Assembly: GCF_026341775.1 (NCBI RefSeq)
Contig: NZ_JAPEOB010000001.1
Span: 1 to 64,000, forward strand
Origin: Streptomyces sp. NBC_00654
GTDB lineage: Bacteria; Actinomycetota; Actinomycetes; Streptomycetales; Streptomycetaceae
Direction of reading: 5' to 3'
Length of the DNA stretch: 64,000 bases
The position numbers and the translations under genes are program-made. Positions 1-9,131 of the stretch are shown piece after piece (positions within the stretch are counted from its first letter, which is position 1; each line of letters opens with the position of its first letter). The notes under the pieces are model-generated. The model saw only the letters and a list, made by a program, of their open reading frames with translations, searched no databases and was not told where the DNA came from.

Positions 1-211
1 TTCTCGCCACTCGTTCGATCACCGGGAACGGATGCACGGCCGCCCTGCCGTGCACCGGCGGCTGCCCGAAGAGGCAACGCGTCAGCCCCGTACGAACCGT
101 CCGGAGGTGCCCCCGCCCTCGCCCGCGCACACTCCGCCCAACCGTGGCCGCGCCCGGCACCCTGACAGGCACCACGTCCGGGCAACCGAGGGCTGGCGGG
201 AGGGTCGGGGA

Positions 212-3200
212 GTGAAGGCGGTTCCGGAGAAGGCCCCCACGACACCGACCCGTACCGACACCGTCTCCTGCACGGACCGGCCCCCCGCTCCTCCGTCCCG
301 GGCCCCGTCCCCGGACCGCCGTTCGCTCCAACGCCTGCAACGGGCGGCCGGGAACCGGGCGGTCTCCCGCCTGGTGGCCCAGCGCTACACGGCCCCGGTG
401 AAGCCGTCCCCGGCCCAGGCCCCGGGTTTCCGGGCGGTCAAGGCGGACGTGGCGGCGAAGAGGACACGGATCGCCGTTCACCCGCCCGCGGCTGCGGAGT
501 CGAAGGCATCGCAGGACGCGGCCGTGGCGCCCCCGGACGACAAGGAGGCGCAGGGCAAGGCGGCGAACGCGGAGAAGATGAATGCCGCGAAGCCGGGGGA
601 GTTCGACAAGAAGGCGTTCGTCGACGCGGTGAACAAGGCGATCGACGCGCAGGCGCCGAAGAACCTGGACGAGGCGGACAAGTTCTCCAAGTCGGGGAAG
701 GCCGACAAGGTCAAGGACGAGGTCGACGGGAAGGTCACCGACGGCAAGGAGTCCTCGGCCAAGGACATCGACACGGCGACGAAGGCCCCGCCCGACACCT
801 CGGCCGCCAAGGACAAAGAGGTCACCCCCCTCACCCCGGACCAGCCCCCGGCGAACCCGGGCGCCCCCTCGGCGTCCGACGCGATCCCGGCGAAGCAGCC
901 GGCCTCGGTCACGGACTTCTCCGAAGGCCCGGCCGCCAACGACCAGGCGATGGCCGACGCGGAGATCACCGAGGAGCAGCTCGCCAAGGGCAACGAGCCG
1001 GAGTTCGACGAGGCGCTCTCCGCCAAGAAGACGGCCGAGACGGACTCCGCGAAGGCACCGGCGAAGAGCCAGGCTGCGGAGAACCAGCAGCTTTCCTCGG
1101 CGAAAGAGGGCGCGGCGGCCTCCGGCGCCCAGGCGATGACCGCCCTGACCGCGACCCGCGCCTCCGCCGGGAAGCAGGTCGACGGCGGCAAGGGTGACAC
1201 GAAGTCCAAGGACGAGAAGAAGCGCACCGAGGTCACGGCGAAGCTCCAGAAGGTCTACGACGGGACGAAGAAGGACGTCGAGGAGACGTTGTCCGGCCTG
1301 GACAAGAAGGTCGACGCGGCGTTCACCTCGGGCGAGAAGGCGGCCCGGGACGCATTCACGGCGGACCACAAGCGCCGGATGAAGAAGTACAAGGACAAGC
1401 GCTACTCGGGCTGGACGGGCAAGGCCCGCTGGGTGAAGGACAAGTTCGCGGGCCTTCCGAAGGAGGCGAACAACCTCTACCAGGAGGCCCGCAAGCTCTA
1501 CGTGTCCCAGATGCAGACGGTGATCTCCGCCATCGCCGACCTCATCGGTACGGAACTGGGCAAGGCGAAAGCCCGCATAGCGAAGGGCCGCACCGAGCTC
1601 AAGGCGGAGGTGGACAAACTTCCCGCGGACCTCAAGCAGTTCGGCGAGGAGGCGGCGAAGGACTTCGCCGGGAAGTTCGAGGACCTGGAAGCCACGGTCA
1701 ACGAGAAGTCCGAACAGCTCGTCCAGGACCTGGCCAACAAGTACACCGCGGCGCTGAACAAGATCGACGAGGAGATCAAGAAACTCCAGGAGGCCAACAA
1801 GGGCCTGATCGACAAGGCGATGGACGCGATCGTGGGCGTCGCCAAGACGATCAACGAGCTGAAGAACCTCCTGTTCGGCATCCTCGCCAAGGCCGGCTCC
1901 GCGATCATGAAGATTCTCAAGGACCCCATCGGGTTCCTCGGCAACCTGGTCAAGGCCGTCGGCGCCGGCCTGAACCTCTTCCTCACCAACATCGCCGAGC
2001 ACCTGAAGACCGGCGTCGTGTCCTGGCTCCTGGGCACCGCGGTCAAGGCGGGCCTCGAACTCCCCGCGAAGTTCGACCTCAAGGGCATCATCCAGCTCAT
2101 CGGCTCACTGCTCGGCCTGACCTGGGACAACATCCGCGCCCGCGTCACCCGCAAGGGCGTCCCCGAAGAAGCGATGACCGCCGTCGAAACGTCCGTCCCC
2201 GTAGCGAAGAACCTCGCCCGCGAGGGCCCGGCCGGCGCGGTCAAGGAAATCCAGGCCGAGGCCGGCGACCTCAAGGCCACGATCCTGGAAAAGCTGACGA
2301 GCTACCTGATCCCCACGGTCATCATCGCGGGCATCACCTGGATCCTCTCCCTCCTCAACCCGGCCTCCGCCTTCATCCGCGCGGTCAAGGGAATCATCGA
2401 CATCGTCACGTTCATCGTGACCCAGGGCGCCCAGATAGCCGACTTCGTCAACGCGGTCCTGGACGCGGTCATCGCCATAGCCAACGGCGGCGCCGCAGGC
2501 GTCCCGAAGCTGGTGGAAGCCGCCCTCGCCACCAGCATCCCGTTGTTGATCGGATTCCTGGCCTCACTGCTGGGCATCGGCGGCCTCGCCAACAAGGTGA
2601 AGAGCGTGTTCCACGCGGTGTCCCGGCCTGTCAACAGGGCCATCGACAAGATCGTCGACTTCATAGCGAAGAAGGGCAAGGCGCTCTGGAGCAAACTCAA
2701 AGAGAAGAGCGGCGGCGATGACGGAAAGACCTCGAAAACCTCACCAGATGATGGAAAGAACAAGGATAGGAACACATCCAACCACCCGAAGAAGCGAGAC
2801 GAGAGCCGAGAGCAACCATTACGTTTACCGAAAAAGTCTTTCACATCCAAAGACGGCGAAGGGCACACACTCGCTTTCTCTGGGAACAAGCCAAGAGCGA
2901 AGCTCATGATGCACAGCGCCCCTCGCCCTGTGGGCAAATTCCTCGACGATTGGCACGCGGCGATCGAAGCCAGTGACGAACCCCGGAAGCGAGAAGTTCA
3001 AAGTAAAGCACATAAGGAAGCAGACGAAAGTTTCGAAGAAGTCAAGGGGGCGCAAATCGCCTTGGATAACAGTACGGGCGTGGCGCGGCAGAGTAATCTT
3101 TCGGACCTGATAGACCAACTCGAAAGCTTGGCCAGATGTCTCGCCATGTATGACCCCAGCCTGGGAGAGCCAATACCAGCGCCCGTACTTCCACCGTTCG

Positions 3201-3883
3201 TGAATTACGTACGAGCAGTCAAATTCACTGGGCACTACATCAACAAAACGCTGACGGGCACACCATCTCCCAGCCATAAGGGGAAGCTTAGGGGCTGGGA
3301 CCACGTGGAAAACGTGGGACTCAACAAGGGAAAAAACAACACCGCCTGGGTCAAGATGCACCTCCTTCCGGATTTTCTTGGCGGCCACGCCACCGACTCG
3401 AATCTAGTACCGGCTCGCGGATTCACAAACAATCCACTATTCTTTACAAGCGCCGAAAATCCGGCAAAAAAGGAACTCGATAACAACAGCGAGAAGATCA
3501 TCTGGTATCGGATAAATGAACTCACTTTTCACACGAGTCCCGATGGACGTTTTCCCGATGACGCGTTTCCGAATACTATCGCTGTCGAATGGGGAGGGTA
3601 CGAGTGGAAGCAGGGAGCCTGGCACCCCAAGGACGCCAGCGGGTCTTTCTCCGACGACCAAGATGTGCCGACGATAATACGCCTACGAATAAACAAGGAA
3701 GGCGCTAAAGAGATCAGACAATGGCTCGCCCTGCCGGACAACAAGGGGAACCGAAAGATAGCAAGGGAAATAAAAAAGGGACGTCCGTACTCAGGCATCA
3801 CCGACTTGACGATGCGGTTCCCGGACCACGCAAACATGTTTACCAAACTCGAATCCCACGGACTGATCCGCTGGGATTTGTGA
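212..3883 (+). CDS. Large polymorphic toxin, probable eCIS cargo, nuclease-like C-terminal tip
   Basis: The protein is about 1,223 aa. I chose the GTG at 212 because GGGAGGG lies 7 nt upstream; an in-frame ATG at 32 has no such support. Near residues 38-58 is the motif LQRAAGNRAVSRLVAQR, of the type seen in proteins linked to extracellular contractile injection systems. Lys/Ala-rich and coiled-coil stretches follow, then several hydrophobic helices (roughly residues 540-820). The C-terminal ~370 residues are lower in GC and contain HLLPDFLGG followed by NLVP, resembling the His-containing core of DNA/RNA non-specific nuclease toxin tips. The next gene is likely its immunity partner. I infer a toxin loaded into or released with an injection particle; nuclease activity is inference from a short motif. 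A non-enzymatic role for the tip cannot be excluded. Confidence 0.75.
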   Translation: MKAVPEKAPTTPTRTDTVSCTDRPPAPPSRAPSPDRRSLQRLQRAAGNRAVSRLVAQRYTAPVKPSPAQAPGFRAVKADVAAKRTRIAVHPPAAAESKASQDAAVAPPDDKEAQGKAANAEKMNAAKPGEFDKKAFVDAVNKAIDAQAPKNLDEADKFSKSGKADKVKDEVDGKVTDGKESSAKDIDTATKAPPDTSAAKDKEVTPLTPDQPPANPGAPSASDAIPAKQPASVTDFSEGPAANDQAMADAEITEEQLAKGNEPEFDEALSAKKTAETDSAKAPAKSQAAENQQLSSAKEGAAASGAQAMTALTATRASAGKQVDGGKGDTKSKDEKKRTEVTAKLQKVYDGTKKDVEETLSGLDKKVDAAFTSGEKAARDAFTADHKRRMKKYKDKRYSGWTGKARWVKDKFAGLPKEANNLYQEARKLYVSQMQTVISAIADLIGTELGKAKARIAKGRTELKAEVDKLPADLKQFGEEAAKDFAGKFEDLEATVNEKSEQLVQDLANKYTAALNKIDEEIKKLQEANKGLIDKAMDAIVGVAKTINELKNLLFGILAKAGSAIMKILKDPIGFLGNLVKAVGAGLNLFLTNIAEHLKTGVVSWLLGTAVKAGLELPAKFDLKGIIQLIGSLLGLTWDNIRARVTRKGVPEEAMTAVETSVPVAKNLAREGPAGAVKEIQAEAGDLKATILEKLTSYLIPTVIIAGITWILSLLNPASAFIRAVKGIIDIVTFIVTQGAQIADFVNAVLDAVIAIANGGAAGVPKLVEAALATSIPLLIGFLASLLGIGGLANKVKSVFHAVSRPVNRAIDKIVDFIAKKGKALWSKLKEKSGGDDGKTSKTSPDDGKNKDRNTSNHPKKRDESREQPLRLPKKSFTSKDGEGHTLAFSGNKPRAKLMMHSAPRPVGKFLDDWHAAIEASDEPRKREVQSKAHKEADESFEEVKGAQIALDNSTGVARQSNLSDLIDQLESLARCLAMYDPSLGEPIPAPVLPPFVNYVRAVKFTGHYINKTLTGTPSPSHKGKLRGWDHVENVGLNKGKNNTAWVKMHLLPDFLGGHATDSNLVPARGFTNNPLFFTSAENPAKKELDNNSEKIIWYRINELTFHTSPDGRFPDDAFPNTIAVEWGGYEWKQGAWHPKDASGSFSDDQDVPTIIRLRINKEGAKEIRQWLALPDNKGNRKIAREIKKGRPYSGITDLTMRFPDHANMFTKLESHGLIRWDL

Positions 3884-3929
3884 GTCGAGCTGAACCCGCC
3901 GCTATTCGATTCAGATAGGGCAGGAATCT

Positions 3930-4628
3930 ATGATATTGGAGTACGAGGTCAAGCTGCTCAGCATGGTCGAAGAAATCAAAAACTGCAACACGATTCAAGT
4001 GCTGGGGAGTGAAAATGGACCACTAGGCGAGTTCCTTGGCGGCGCCGATAGCGCCTTCCGAACGCTTTATCGACTGAAAGGTATAGAACTCGACCCATCA
4101 ATGAAGCGGTCGTTTCACCGCCACAACGGATTAGGGATATACTGGCGCGGCACAGGCGAGCAGGAGTCATTGGCTGGCGAGTTCCGCCTAGTGCAAATCC
4201 TTGACGCCATAATAGGAGGTGCCCCGAAATGGTTAACCCAGGAAGGATGGCCGGAGGGGGACATTGCACTTCATTCAGATTTTCGTATATTTGACAGCCA
4301 ATTCATGGGTGGAGTTGGAACATTCGCTGCACTCCGAATGCAGAGCGGCGCCCAGAATCCAGAGGTCTGGTATTTCAATGTCACCTATGGTAGCCTCAAG
4401 CTGGACATAGGGTACGCGGACTATATGGACTACCTCCTGTTGACTCGCGGAATTTATTACTGGCAATATTTATTTTCCGAAATACCGGCCGAGCACTACA
4501 ATTTCGAGACGATCGGCTCGGAACTTGAGAAGTCGATTGACTTTCTGGAAGAGAAATTCCCGGAAAGCGACTACAGCGAACTCAGGTCGCGCCTAGCTGT
4601 ACGAATCGCCCGACATCGTTCTCATTGA
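3930..4628 (+). CDS. Probable immunity protein for the upstream toxin
   Basis: A 232-aa soluble, acidic protein with no signal peptide or membrane segment. The ATG at 3930 follows a purine-rich GGGCAGGA. It starts 46 bp after the toxin stop, on the same strand, and shares its unusually low GC, so the toxin tip and this gene probably arrived together. I do not recognise a family with confidence. The arrangement of conserved aromatic and acidic residues is weakly reminiscent of SUKH-type immunity proteins. The role, neutralising the neighbouring toxin tip in the cytoplasm, rests on position and composition only. Confidence 0.55.
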   Translation: MILEYEVKLLSMVEEIKNCNTIQVLGSENGPLGEFLGGADSAFRTLYRLKGIELDPSMKRSFHRHNGLGIYWRGTGEQESLAGEFRLVQILDAIIGGAPKWLTQEGWPEGDIALHSDFRIFDSQFMGGVGTFAALRMQSGAQNPEVWYFNVTYGSLKLDIGYADYMDYLLLTRGIYYWQYLFSEIPAEHYNFETIGSELEKSIDFLEEKFPESDYSELRSRLAVRIARHRSH

Positions 4629-4990
4629 GATCTCGGACGTTCTTCGAGACGCCAAGAATGGCCCTTAATCAAGATCACGGGCTCGACGAACTTTCCTCCC
4701 AGGACCTCGAATGCTTCGCGGATACCCTGAGCGGCCACCTGTCGATCGACAGTGCCCAGGGCATCGAGCTCCCCGGCCTTGGCACCTCTGATCCAGACAT
4801 CCATCTCGGTCCGGGTGAAGAAGACCACCCCCGCCCCAGGATCGTTACTGTTGCGGACAGCTAAGCGACCGTCGTTCAACGGTGCGGCCTCCACCCAGGC
4901 TCCTTGATCGCCACTGATGCTGGACCCCCGCATGAGGCCGCAGCCAACTCATGGAACTGGCCCACAGTTTCGGCGTTGGTCACGTGCAAC
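4622..4990 (-). pseudogene. DUF397 protein, frameshifted at its first conserved tryptophan
   Basis: On the minus strand an ORF starting at 4933 reads RGSSISGDQGAWVE, then AVRNSNDPGAGVVFF, the DUF397 signature. The expected start is a GTG near 4990 (VTNAETVGQFHELAAAS), in a different frame. One base appears to be missing where the family has its W-x-x-SS motif: TGCGG stands where TGGCGG would restore the reading frame. DUF397 proteins are small partners of XRE/DUF5753 regulators, and the remains of such a regulator lie directly upstream (next entry). The gene is probably non-functional, although the short ORF from 4933 could still be translated. Confidence 0.6.
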
Positions 4991-5017
4991 CCTTCGCAAG
5001 CTTTCACACCAACGCGA

Positions 5018-5250
5018 GCGACTCGTACGGGCTCAGAGCTAGCGCGGCCAAGTGCTCGAAGGCCACACTATGGGCATCGATCTCGTGAGCCTCTTCGAGA
5101 TACAGCGCCCCCGCCCGGTGCTCCACGTAGGCAATGCCCGGGTTGGCAGGCCAAGGAACCGCAGGATCTGGAACGGCCGCCGGCCATGCCGGGGTGCGCG
5201 CCGTGCGAGTACGGAAGGACCTGCACCATGCTCTCAGGAACTCGGTGAAC
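5018..5250 (-). pseudogene. Remnant of an XRE-family regulator (DUF5753 C-terminus)
   Basis: Minus-strand translation gives VQVLPYSHGAHPGMAG in one frame, PFQILRF in a second and IAYVEHRAGALYLEE through LALSPYESLALV-stop in a third. Together these are the C-terminal landmarks of DUF5753 regulators, broken by at least two frameshifts. The N-terminal helix-turn-helix half is absent: the homology stops at the edge of the IS5-family element near 5260. It pairs with the broken DUF397 gene downstream, the usual two-gene arrangement. An intact pair of the same type occurs at 33160-34223. Confidence 0.65.
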
Positions 5251-5304
5251 GAGAGGATGGCTAAGAAGACATCTCATTTGGCTAACTCGGTAGAGTGGTT
5301 GGTC

Positions 5305-6113
5305 ATGGTGGGGATCGTTGAGCGGTTGGTGCCGGACGAGTTGTGGGAGTTGTTCCAGCGGGTGGTGCCGGAGGCGCCATCACGGCCGCAGGGTGGTGGC
5401 CGGCGTCGGCACGGCGACCGGGAGGTGCTGGCCGCGATCGTGTTCGTGGCTACGTCGGGTTGTACCTGGCAGCAGTTGTCTTCCGCGTCGTTCGGCCCGT
5501 CGGGTGCTACCGCTCATCGGCGCTTCTCCGAGTGGTCAAAAGCCAGGGTGTGGGCCAAGCTCCACCGTCTGGTCCTCGATGAACTCGGTGCTCGCGGAGA
5601 GTTGGACTGGTCGCGCTGCGCGATCGACTCGGTGAACATGCGGGCCTTGAAAAGGGGGACCTGACAGGTCCGAATCCTGTCGATCGGGGCAAGTACGGCT
5701 CGAAGATCCACCTCATCACGGAACGATCGGGTCTGCCCCTGTCCGTCGGTATCTCAGCGGCGAACCTGCACGACAGCCAGGCCCTCATCCCTCTCGTGAA
5801 AGGAATACCGCCGATCCGCTCGCGCCGCGGACGCCGACGGCGCAAGCCGGGAAAGCTGCACGCCGACAAGGGCTACGACTACGCCCACCTGCGGCTTTGG
5901 TTACGCCAGCGTGGCATCACCCACCGCATCGCCCGGAGGGGAATCGAGACCTCGCAGCGACTCGGCCGCCATCGCTGGACCGTCGAACGCACCATGGCCT
6001 GGCTTGCCGGATGCCGACGCCTTCACCGGCGTTATGAACGCAAATCTGACCACTTTCTCGCCTTCACCAGCATCGCCTGCACTCTCATCTGCTACCGCAG
6101 GCTCGCTTACTGA
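5305..6113 (+). CDS. IS5-family DDE transposase, two frames joined by -1 frameshifting
   Basis: The first frame starts at ATG 5305 (MVGIVERLVPDELWELF) and ends at TGA 5662-5664. The second frame resumes as GDLTGPNPVDRGKYGSK and runs to 6113. The shift is -1 and coincides with a run AAAAGGGGG at 5650-5658, as in related elements that use programmed frameshifting. Catalytic residues can be assigned: D in AIDSVN, D in NLHDSQ, and E in TVERTMAW. The joined product is about 269 aa, normal for the family. It would cut and join the element's ends. The element has landed against a DUF5753 regulator remnant. Confidence 0.85.
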
Positions 6114-6432
6114 TGTGAGTGTCCAGCAGGTTCACCGCCAAGTCGTGGGCATAGTAATTGGCCATGTCCAAGGGGGTGCGGCCATCTGGGTCTGCCAGTT
6201 CGGGGTCCGCCCCGAAGGCCAGCAGAACAGCAGTGGTATGCACGGACAACGGCTGAGCACTCTGTAGGGCGCCATCACCCTCCGCATCAATCGCGTGTGT
6301 CAGCAGTGTCATGTTGCCGAGGACCTCATCGGGATCGGCACCCTCGGCCAGCAGGCGGGCCAGGGCTTCCGCATCCTCGTGCTCAACTGCGTGATGGGCA
6401 GGTGTCCAGTAGTCGCTCACCAGCACATTCAA
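6085..6432 (-). CDS. Ankyrin-repeat protein
   Basis: A 115-aa protein with about two to three ankyrin repeats: YWTPAHHAVEHEDAEALARLLAEGADPD, a middle unit, and TTAVLLAFGADPELADPDGRTPLDMA. Ankyrin repeats mediate protein binding. No enzymatic domain, signal peptide or membrane helix is present. The last residues overlap the transposase 3' end tail-to-tail by 29 bp, so the natural C-terminus may have been replaced by insertion sequence, or the gene may be a passenger of the element. The specific partner is unknown. Confidence 0.65.
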   Translation of the reverse strand: MNVLVSDYWTPAHHAVEHEDAEALARLLAEGADPDEVLGNMTLLTHAIDAEGDGALQSAQPLSVHTTAVLLAFGADPELADPDGRTPLDMANYYAHDLAVNLLDTHISKRACGSR

Positions 6433-6677
6433 CAGCGGCCGAAGCCTATCTACCAGCGACTATCCACCCCGTCAGCCGCCAATTGAGATGACTTCTAAGT
6501 GGCGGCGGGAGGGGCTGGCCTTCGACGATCGGGCAGAGGTCGTTGATGTCCATGGTGGCTTGCGGATGAGCCTGCGCTCGCCGAGGCCGAACTGAGGTAC
6601 TTCAGCCTGGGCAGGACGACCCGCCCAAGGCTGATCTGGACGTGCCCCGCGTCTCACGACCGGTAGCGGATCAGCTG

Positions 6678-7955
6678 TCACGCATCGACCACCCGCACAG
6701 GCAGCGTCTTCAACCCGTTGATGAAGTTCGACACCAGGCGGCGCGGTGGAGCCGCGGGGCGGAGTGCGTCTGGCGGCAGGACGCGGCACATCTCCTCGTA
6801 CAAGACACGCAGCTGCAAGCGCGCGAAGTGCGCGCCCAGGCAGACGTGGGGGCCGCCGCCGAAGGAGATGTGCGGGTTCGGGGAGCGGGCCAGGTCCAGG
6901 GTGAACGGGTCGGGGAAGACACGTTCGTCGTGGTTGGCCGAGGCGTGGAAGACGACCACCTTGTCGCCGGTACGGATGCGCGTGCCGGCCAGAGTCGTGT
7001 CCTGGCGAGCGGTGCGGCGGAAGGACAGGACCGGGGGATGGCGGCGGAGCAGTTCGTCCACAGCTGTGGCGAACCCGGCCTCGCCGTCGCACAGGCTCCG
7101 GTACGCATCCGGATGCTGGGCCAGGAGGTGCAGGCCGCCGGGGGCCGCGCTGCGTACCGTGTCGTTCCCCGCCACCACGAGCAGGAAGAAGAACATCTCC
7201 AGTTCGGGCGCGGTCAGTTCGGGGTCGGTGGCGAGGGCTGTCATCACATCGTCGGCAGGGTACTGACGCTTGTGTGCGGCCAGCTCGTGCGCGTAGTCGA
7301 ACATGTCGCGCAGCGACGCCGGGGAGCGCGGATTGACCGGTTTGCCATCCGGGCCGAGTACCTGCGTCCCCGCCTCGTCGGGATCCTGGTAGCCGATGAC
7401 GCGCTGGGTCCAGTGAAGGAGCAGACCCCGGTCGGTGGCGGGCACTCCGAGCAGGTCGGTGAGGTTGAGCAAGGCGTAGTCGTCGGTGACGCGGGCGACG
7501 AGGTCGCAGGTACCGTCGCCGCGCCGGGCCTCGGTGACCGCCCCCGTGAGCAGGGAACGGGCCCGCTCCCGGACAGCCTCCTCGAAACGGTCCACGCGCC
7601 CGGGGGTGAAGGCGCGGCTGACGAGCGTACGCAGTCGCCGGTGGTGCGGGGGGTCCTGGTTGAGCATCATGCGGCGGATGAACGGCAGGTCGGCGGGGTC
7701 CGGGTCGCGGATCTGGGTGGCACCGAGGTACGAGGAGTACGTGGACGAGTCCTTCAGGACCCGGACGACGTCCCGGTGCCGGGTGACCGCCCAGAAACCG
7801 GGGCCCGCAGGCCAATCCAGTACCTCCGGCTCCTCCTGCCACGCGACGGGGTGGTGATCGCGCAGGTGGCGGTAGCGGTCGTGGGGGATGCCCCGCGCGT
7901 ACTGCCTCGGGTCGAAGACGTCCGGTGCGGGGGTTCGGGGGCTGGACCCGCTCAC
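6678..7955 (-). CDS. Cytochrome P450 (CYP124/125-like clan)
   Basis: A 425-aa haem monooxygenase. Landmarks are the I-helix VVAGNDTVRS, the ExxR motif in DELLRRHPP, and the haem-binding FGGGPHVCLGAHFAR with the cysteine ligand. AGNDT in place of the commoner AGxxT, together with GGGPHVCLG and FINGLKTLPV near the end, resembles the sterol- and lipid-oxidising CYP124/CYP125/CYP142 group. The substrate is not determinable here. It starts at GTG 7955, overlapping the stop of the upstream 135-aa gene by 4 bp (GTGA), so the two are translationally coupled. No ferredoxin or ferredoxin reductase gene is adjacent. Confidence 0.9.
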   Translation of the reverse strand: MSGSSPRTPAPDVFDPRQYARGIPHDRYRHLRDHHPVAWQEEPEVLDWPAGPGFWAVTRHRDVVRVLKDSSTYSSYLGATQIRDPDPADLPFIRRMMLNQDPPHHRRLRTLVSRAFTPGRVDRFEEAVRERARSLLTGAVTEARRGDGTCDLVARVTDDYALLNLTDLLGVPATDRGLLLHWTQRVIGYQDPDEAGTQVLGPDGKPVNPRSPASLRDMFDYAHELAAHKRQYPADDVMTALATDPELTAPELEMFFFLLVVAGNDTVRSAAPGGLHLLAQHPDAYRSLCDGEAGFATAVDELLRRHPPVLSFRRTARQDTTLAGTRIRTGDKVVVFHASANHDERVFPDPFTLDLARSPNPHISFGGGPHVCLGAHFARLQLRVLYEEMCRVLPPDALRPAAPPRRLVSNFINGLKTLPVRVVDA

Positions 7956-8359
7956 GCCCGTACCTCGAACAGCGCCCGCACTTCCTCGGCCGTGAGTTCG
8001 AACTGTCGCTCCCGGAGTCGGGTGCGGCAGTACTCCATGGTTCGGCCGACGAAGGCATCGAAACGGCTCACCACGTCGTGAGCGAGCCGGAGGGCCGGCT
8101 CGTCCGGCGGGGCGGCCGGCTCCATCACCAGGCTCACACCGGCCGGGTCCGCGCCTGCCGGCTCCGGAAAGTACCCGGTCCAGCAGGCCAGTGACGGAGG
8201 GCTCTCCGTCCGCACCAGTGCGAGCCCGGCGATATGCAGGGTCGCGGGCAACCCGGCTCCAGGGCCGCGCTCTTCAACGCCGGGCTCCACCGCGCGGGCC
8301 TCCACCGCGCCGCGCTCTTCGCCTCCCGAGCCGCCCGGTGGTGCACAGTTGTCGGACAT
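7952..8359 (-). CDS. Uncharacterised protein translationally coupled to a P450
   Basis: A 135-aa protein I cannot assign. The first ~35 residues are low-complexity (Gly, Glu, Ala, Pro). The remainder is ordered-looking, with LHIAGLALVRTESPPSLACW, a central Pro-rich segment, and a C-terminal helix LRERQFELTAEEVRALFEVRA. No signal peptide or membrane helix. Its stop overlaps the start of the P450 (GTGA), which suggests a stable two-gene operon and possibly a role in P450 folding, partnering or substrate delivery; that is inference from coupling alone. Confidence 0.6.
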   Translation of the reverse strand: MSDNCAPPGGSGGEERGAVEARAVEPGVEERGPGAGLPATLHIAGLALVRTESPPSLACWTGYFPEPAGADPAGVSLVMEPAAPPDEPALRLAHDVVSRFDAFVGRTMEYCRTRLRERQFELTAEEVRALFEVRA

Positions 8360-8403
8360 CGGCCCAGGCTAACCTGGGCCCACAACGTCATCGAGTGGTG
8401 TGG

Positions 8404-9057
8404 TCAGGTTCCCAGGCCGGCATCTCGTGCCAGCAGTGCGGCCTGCACCCGGTTCTCGCAGTCCAGCTTGGTCAGGATCCGGCTCACATACGATTTGACT
8501 GTGGCCTCGCTCATATGGATCCGCTGCCCGGCGTGAGCGTTGGACAGGCCCTCACCCAGCAGCGCCAGGACCTCCAGCTCGCGGTTGGTCAGCGAGTCCA
8601 GCCGGCGGCGGGCCTGCTCGGCCCGGTGAACGCTCTGGCTGGACGCCAACGAGTCCACGACACGGCGGGTGGCACCCGGCGACAGGTACGCGTCTCCGGC
8701 CGCGGCGGCCCGGACCGCGCGGATGAGTTCCGCGGGCGCCGAGTCCTTGAGCAGAAAGCCCACGCCGCCCCCGGTCAGTGCGCGCAGTACGTTCTGCTGT
8801 TCCCCGAAGGTTGTCAGGATCAGCACCCGCGTGTCAGGCACGGTCCGTTGCAGCTCGGCCAGCGCCGTCAGTCCGTCCATGACCGGCATCTGGATGTCCA
8901 GCAGCACGACGTCCACGCGGTGGGTCCGGGCCAGTTCGACCGCCTCACGGCCGTTCTCCGCCTCGCCGACGACTTCGATGTCGTCGGCGGAGGAGAGAAT
9001 CATCCTGACGCCTGCCCGGATGAGCGGCTCGTCATCCGTGACGAGAACCGTGATCAT
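8404..9057 (-). CDS. NarL/FixJ-type response regulator
   Basis: A 217-aa two-domain regulator. The receiver domain begins ITVLVTDDEPLIRAGVRMIL and carries the phosphoacceptor aspartate in VVLLDIQMPVMDG. The C-terminal LuxR-type helix-turn-helix has LTNRELEVLALLGEGLSNAHAG and EATVKSYVSRILTKL. It lies 74 bp downstream of the histidine kinase gene on the same strand, the usual order for such a pair. Targets are unknown. Confidence 0.92.
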   Translation of the reverse strand: MITVLVTDDEPLIRAGVRMILSSADDIEVVGEAENGREAVELARTHRVDVVLLDIQMPVMDGLTALAELQRTVPDTRVLILTTFGEQQNVLRALTGGGVGFLLKDSAPAELIRAVRAAAAGDAYLSPGATRRVVDSLASSQSVHRAEQARRRLDSLTNRELEVLALLGEGLSNAHAGQRIHMSEATVKSYVSRILTKLDCENRVQAALLARDAGLGT

Positions 9058-9131
9058 GAATCCCCTGCGCGGTCCTGGAGTGTCTGCCTGCGGTCACTCG
9101 CCATCATCCCTGATCGAGCGCCCGGCATTTC

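Larger units (their letters stand above)
5266..6494 (+). mobile_element. IS5-family insertion sequence, possibly with a passenger gene
   Basis: Candidate ends are AAGACATCTCATTTGGC at 5266-5282 and its inverted counterpart at 6478-6494; 15 of 17 positions match. Each is flanked outside by CTAAG (5261-5265 and 6495-6499), compatible with a target duplication. Inside are a frameshifting transposase (5305-6113) and an oppositely oriented ankyrin-repeat gene (6085-6432). The 1.23-kb span is long for this type of element, whose transposase usually ends close to the right repeat. A weaker right-end candidate (TGAGTGTCC near 6115) would exclude the ankyrin gene. The transposase is secure; the right boundary is not. 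Confidence 0.6.

Noticed and set aside
478..1236. Minus-strand frame of 252 aa inside the toxin gene
   Set aside because: A shadow of the plus-strand gene caused by high third-position GC; no family features. Many similar shadows occur across the window.
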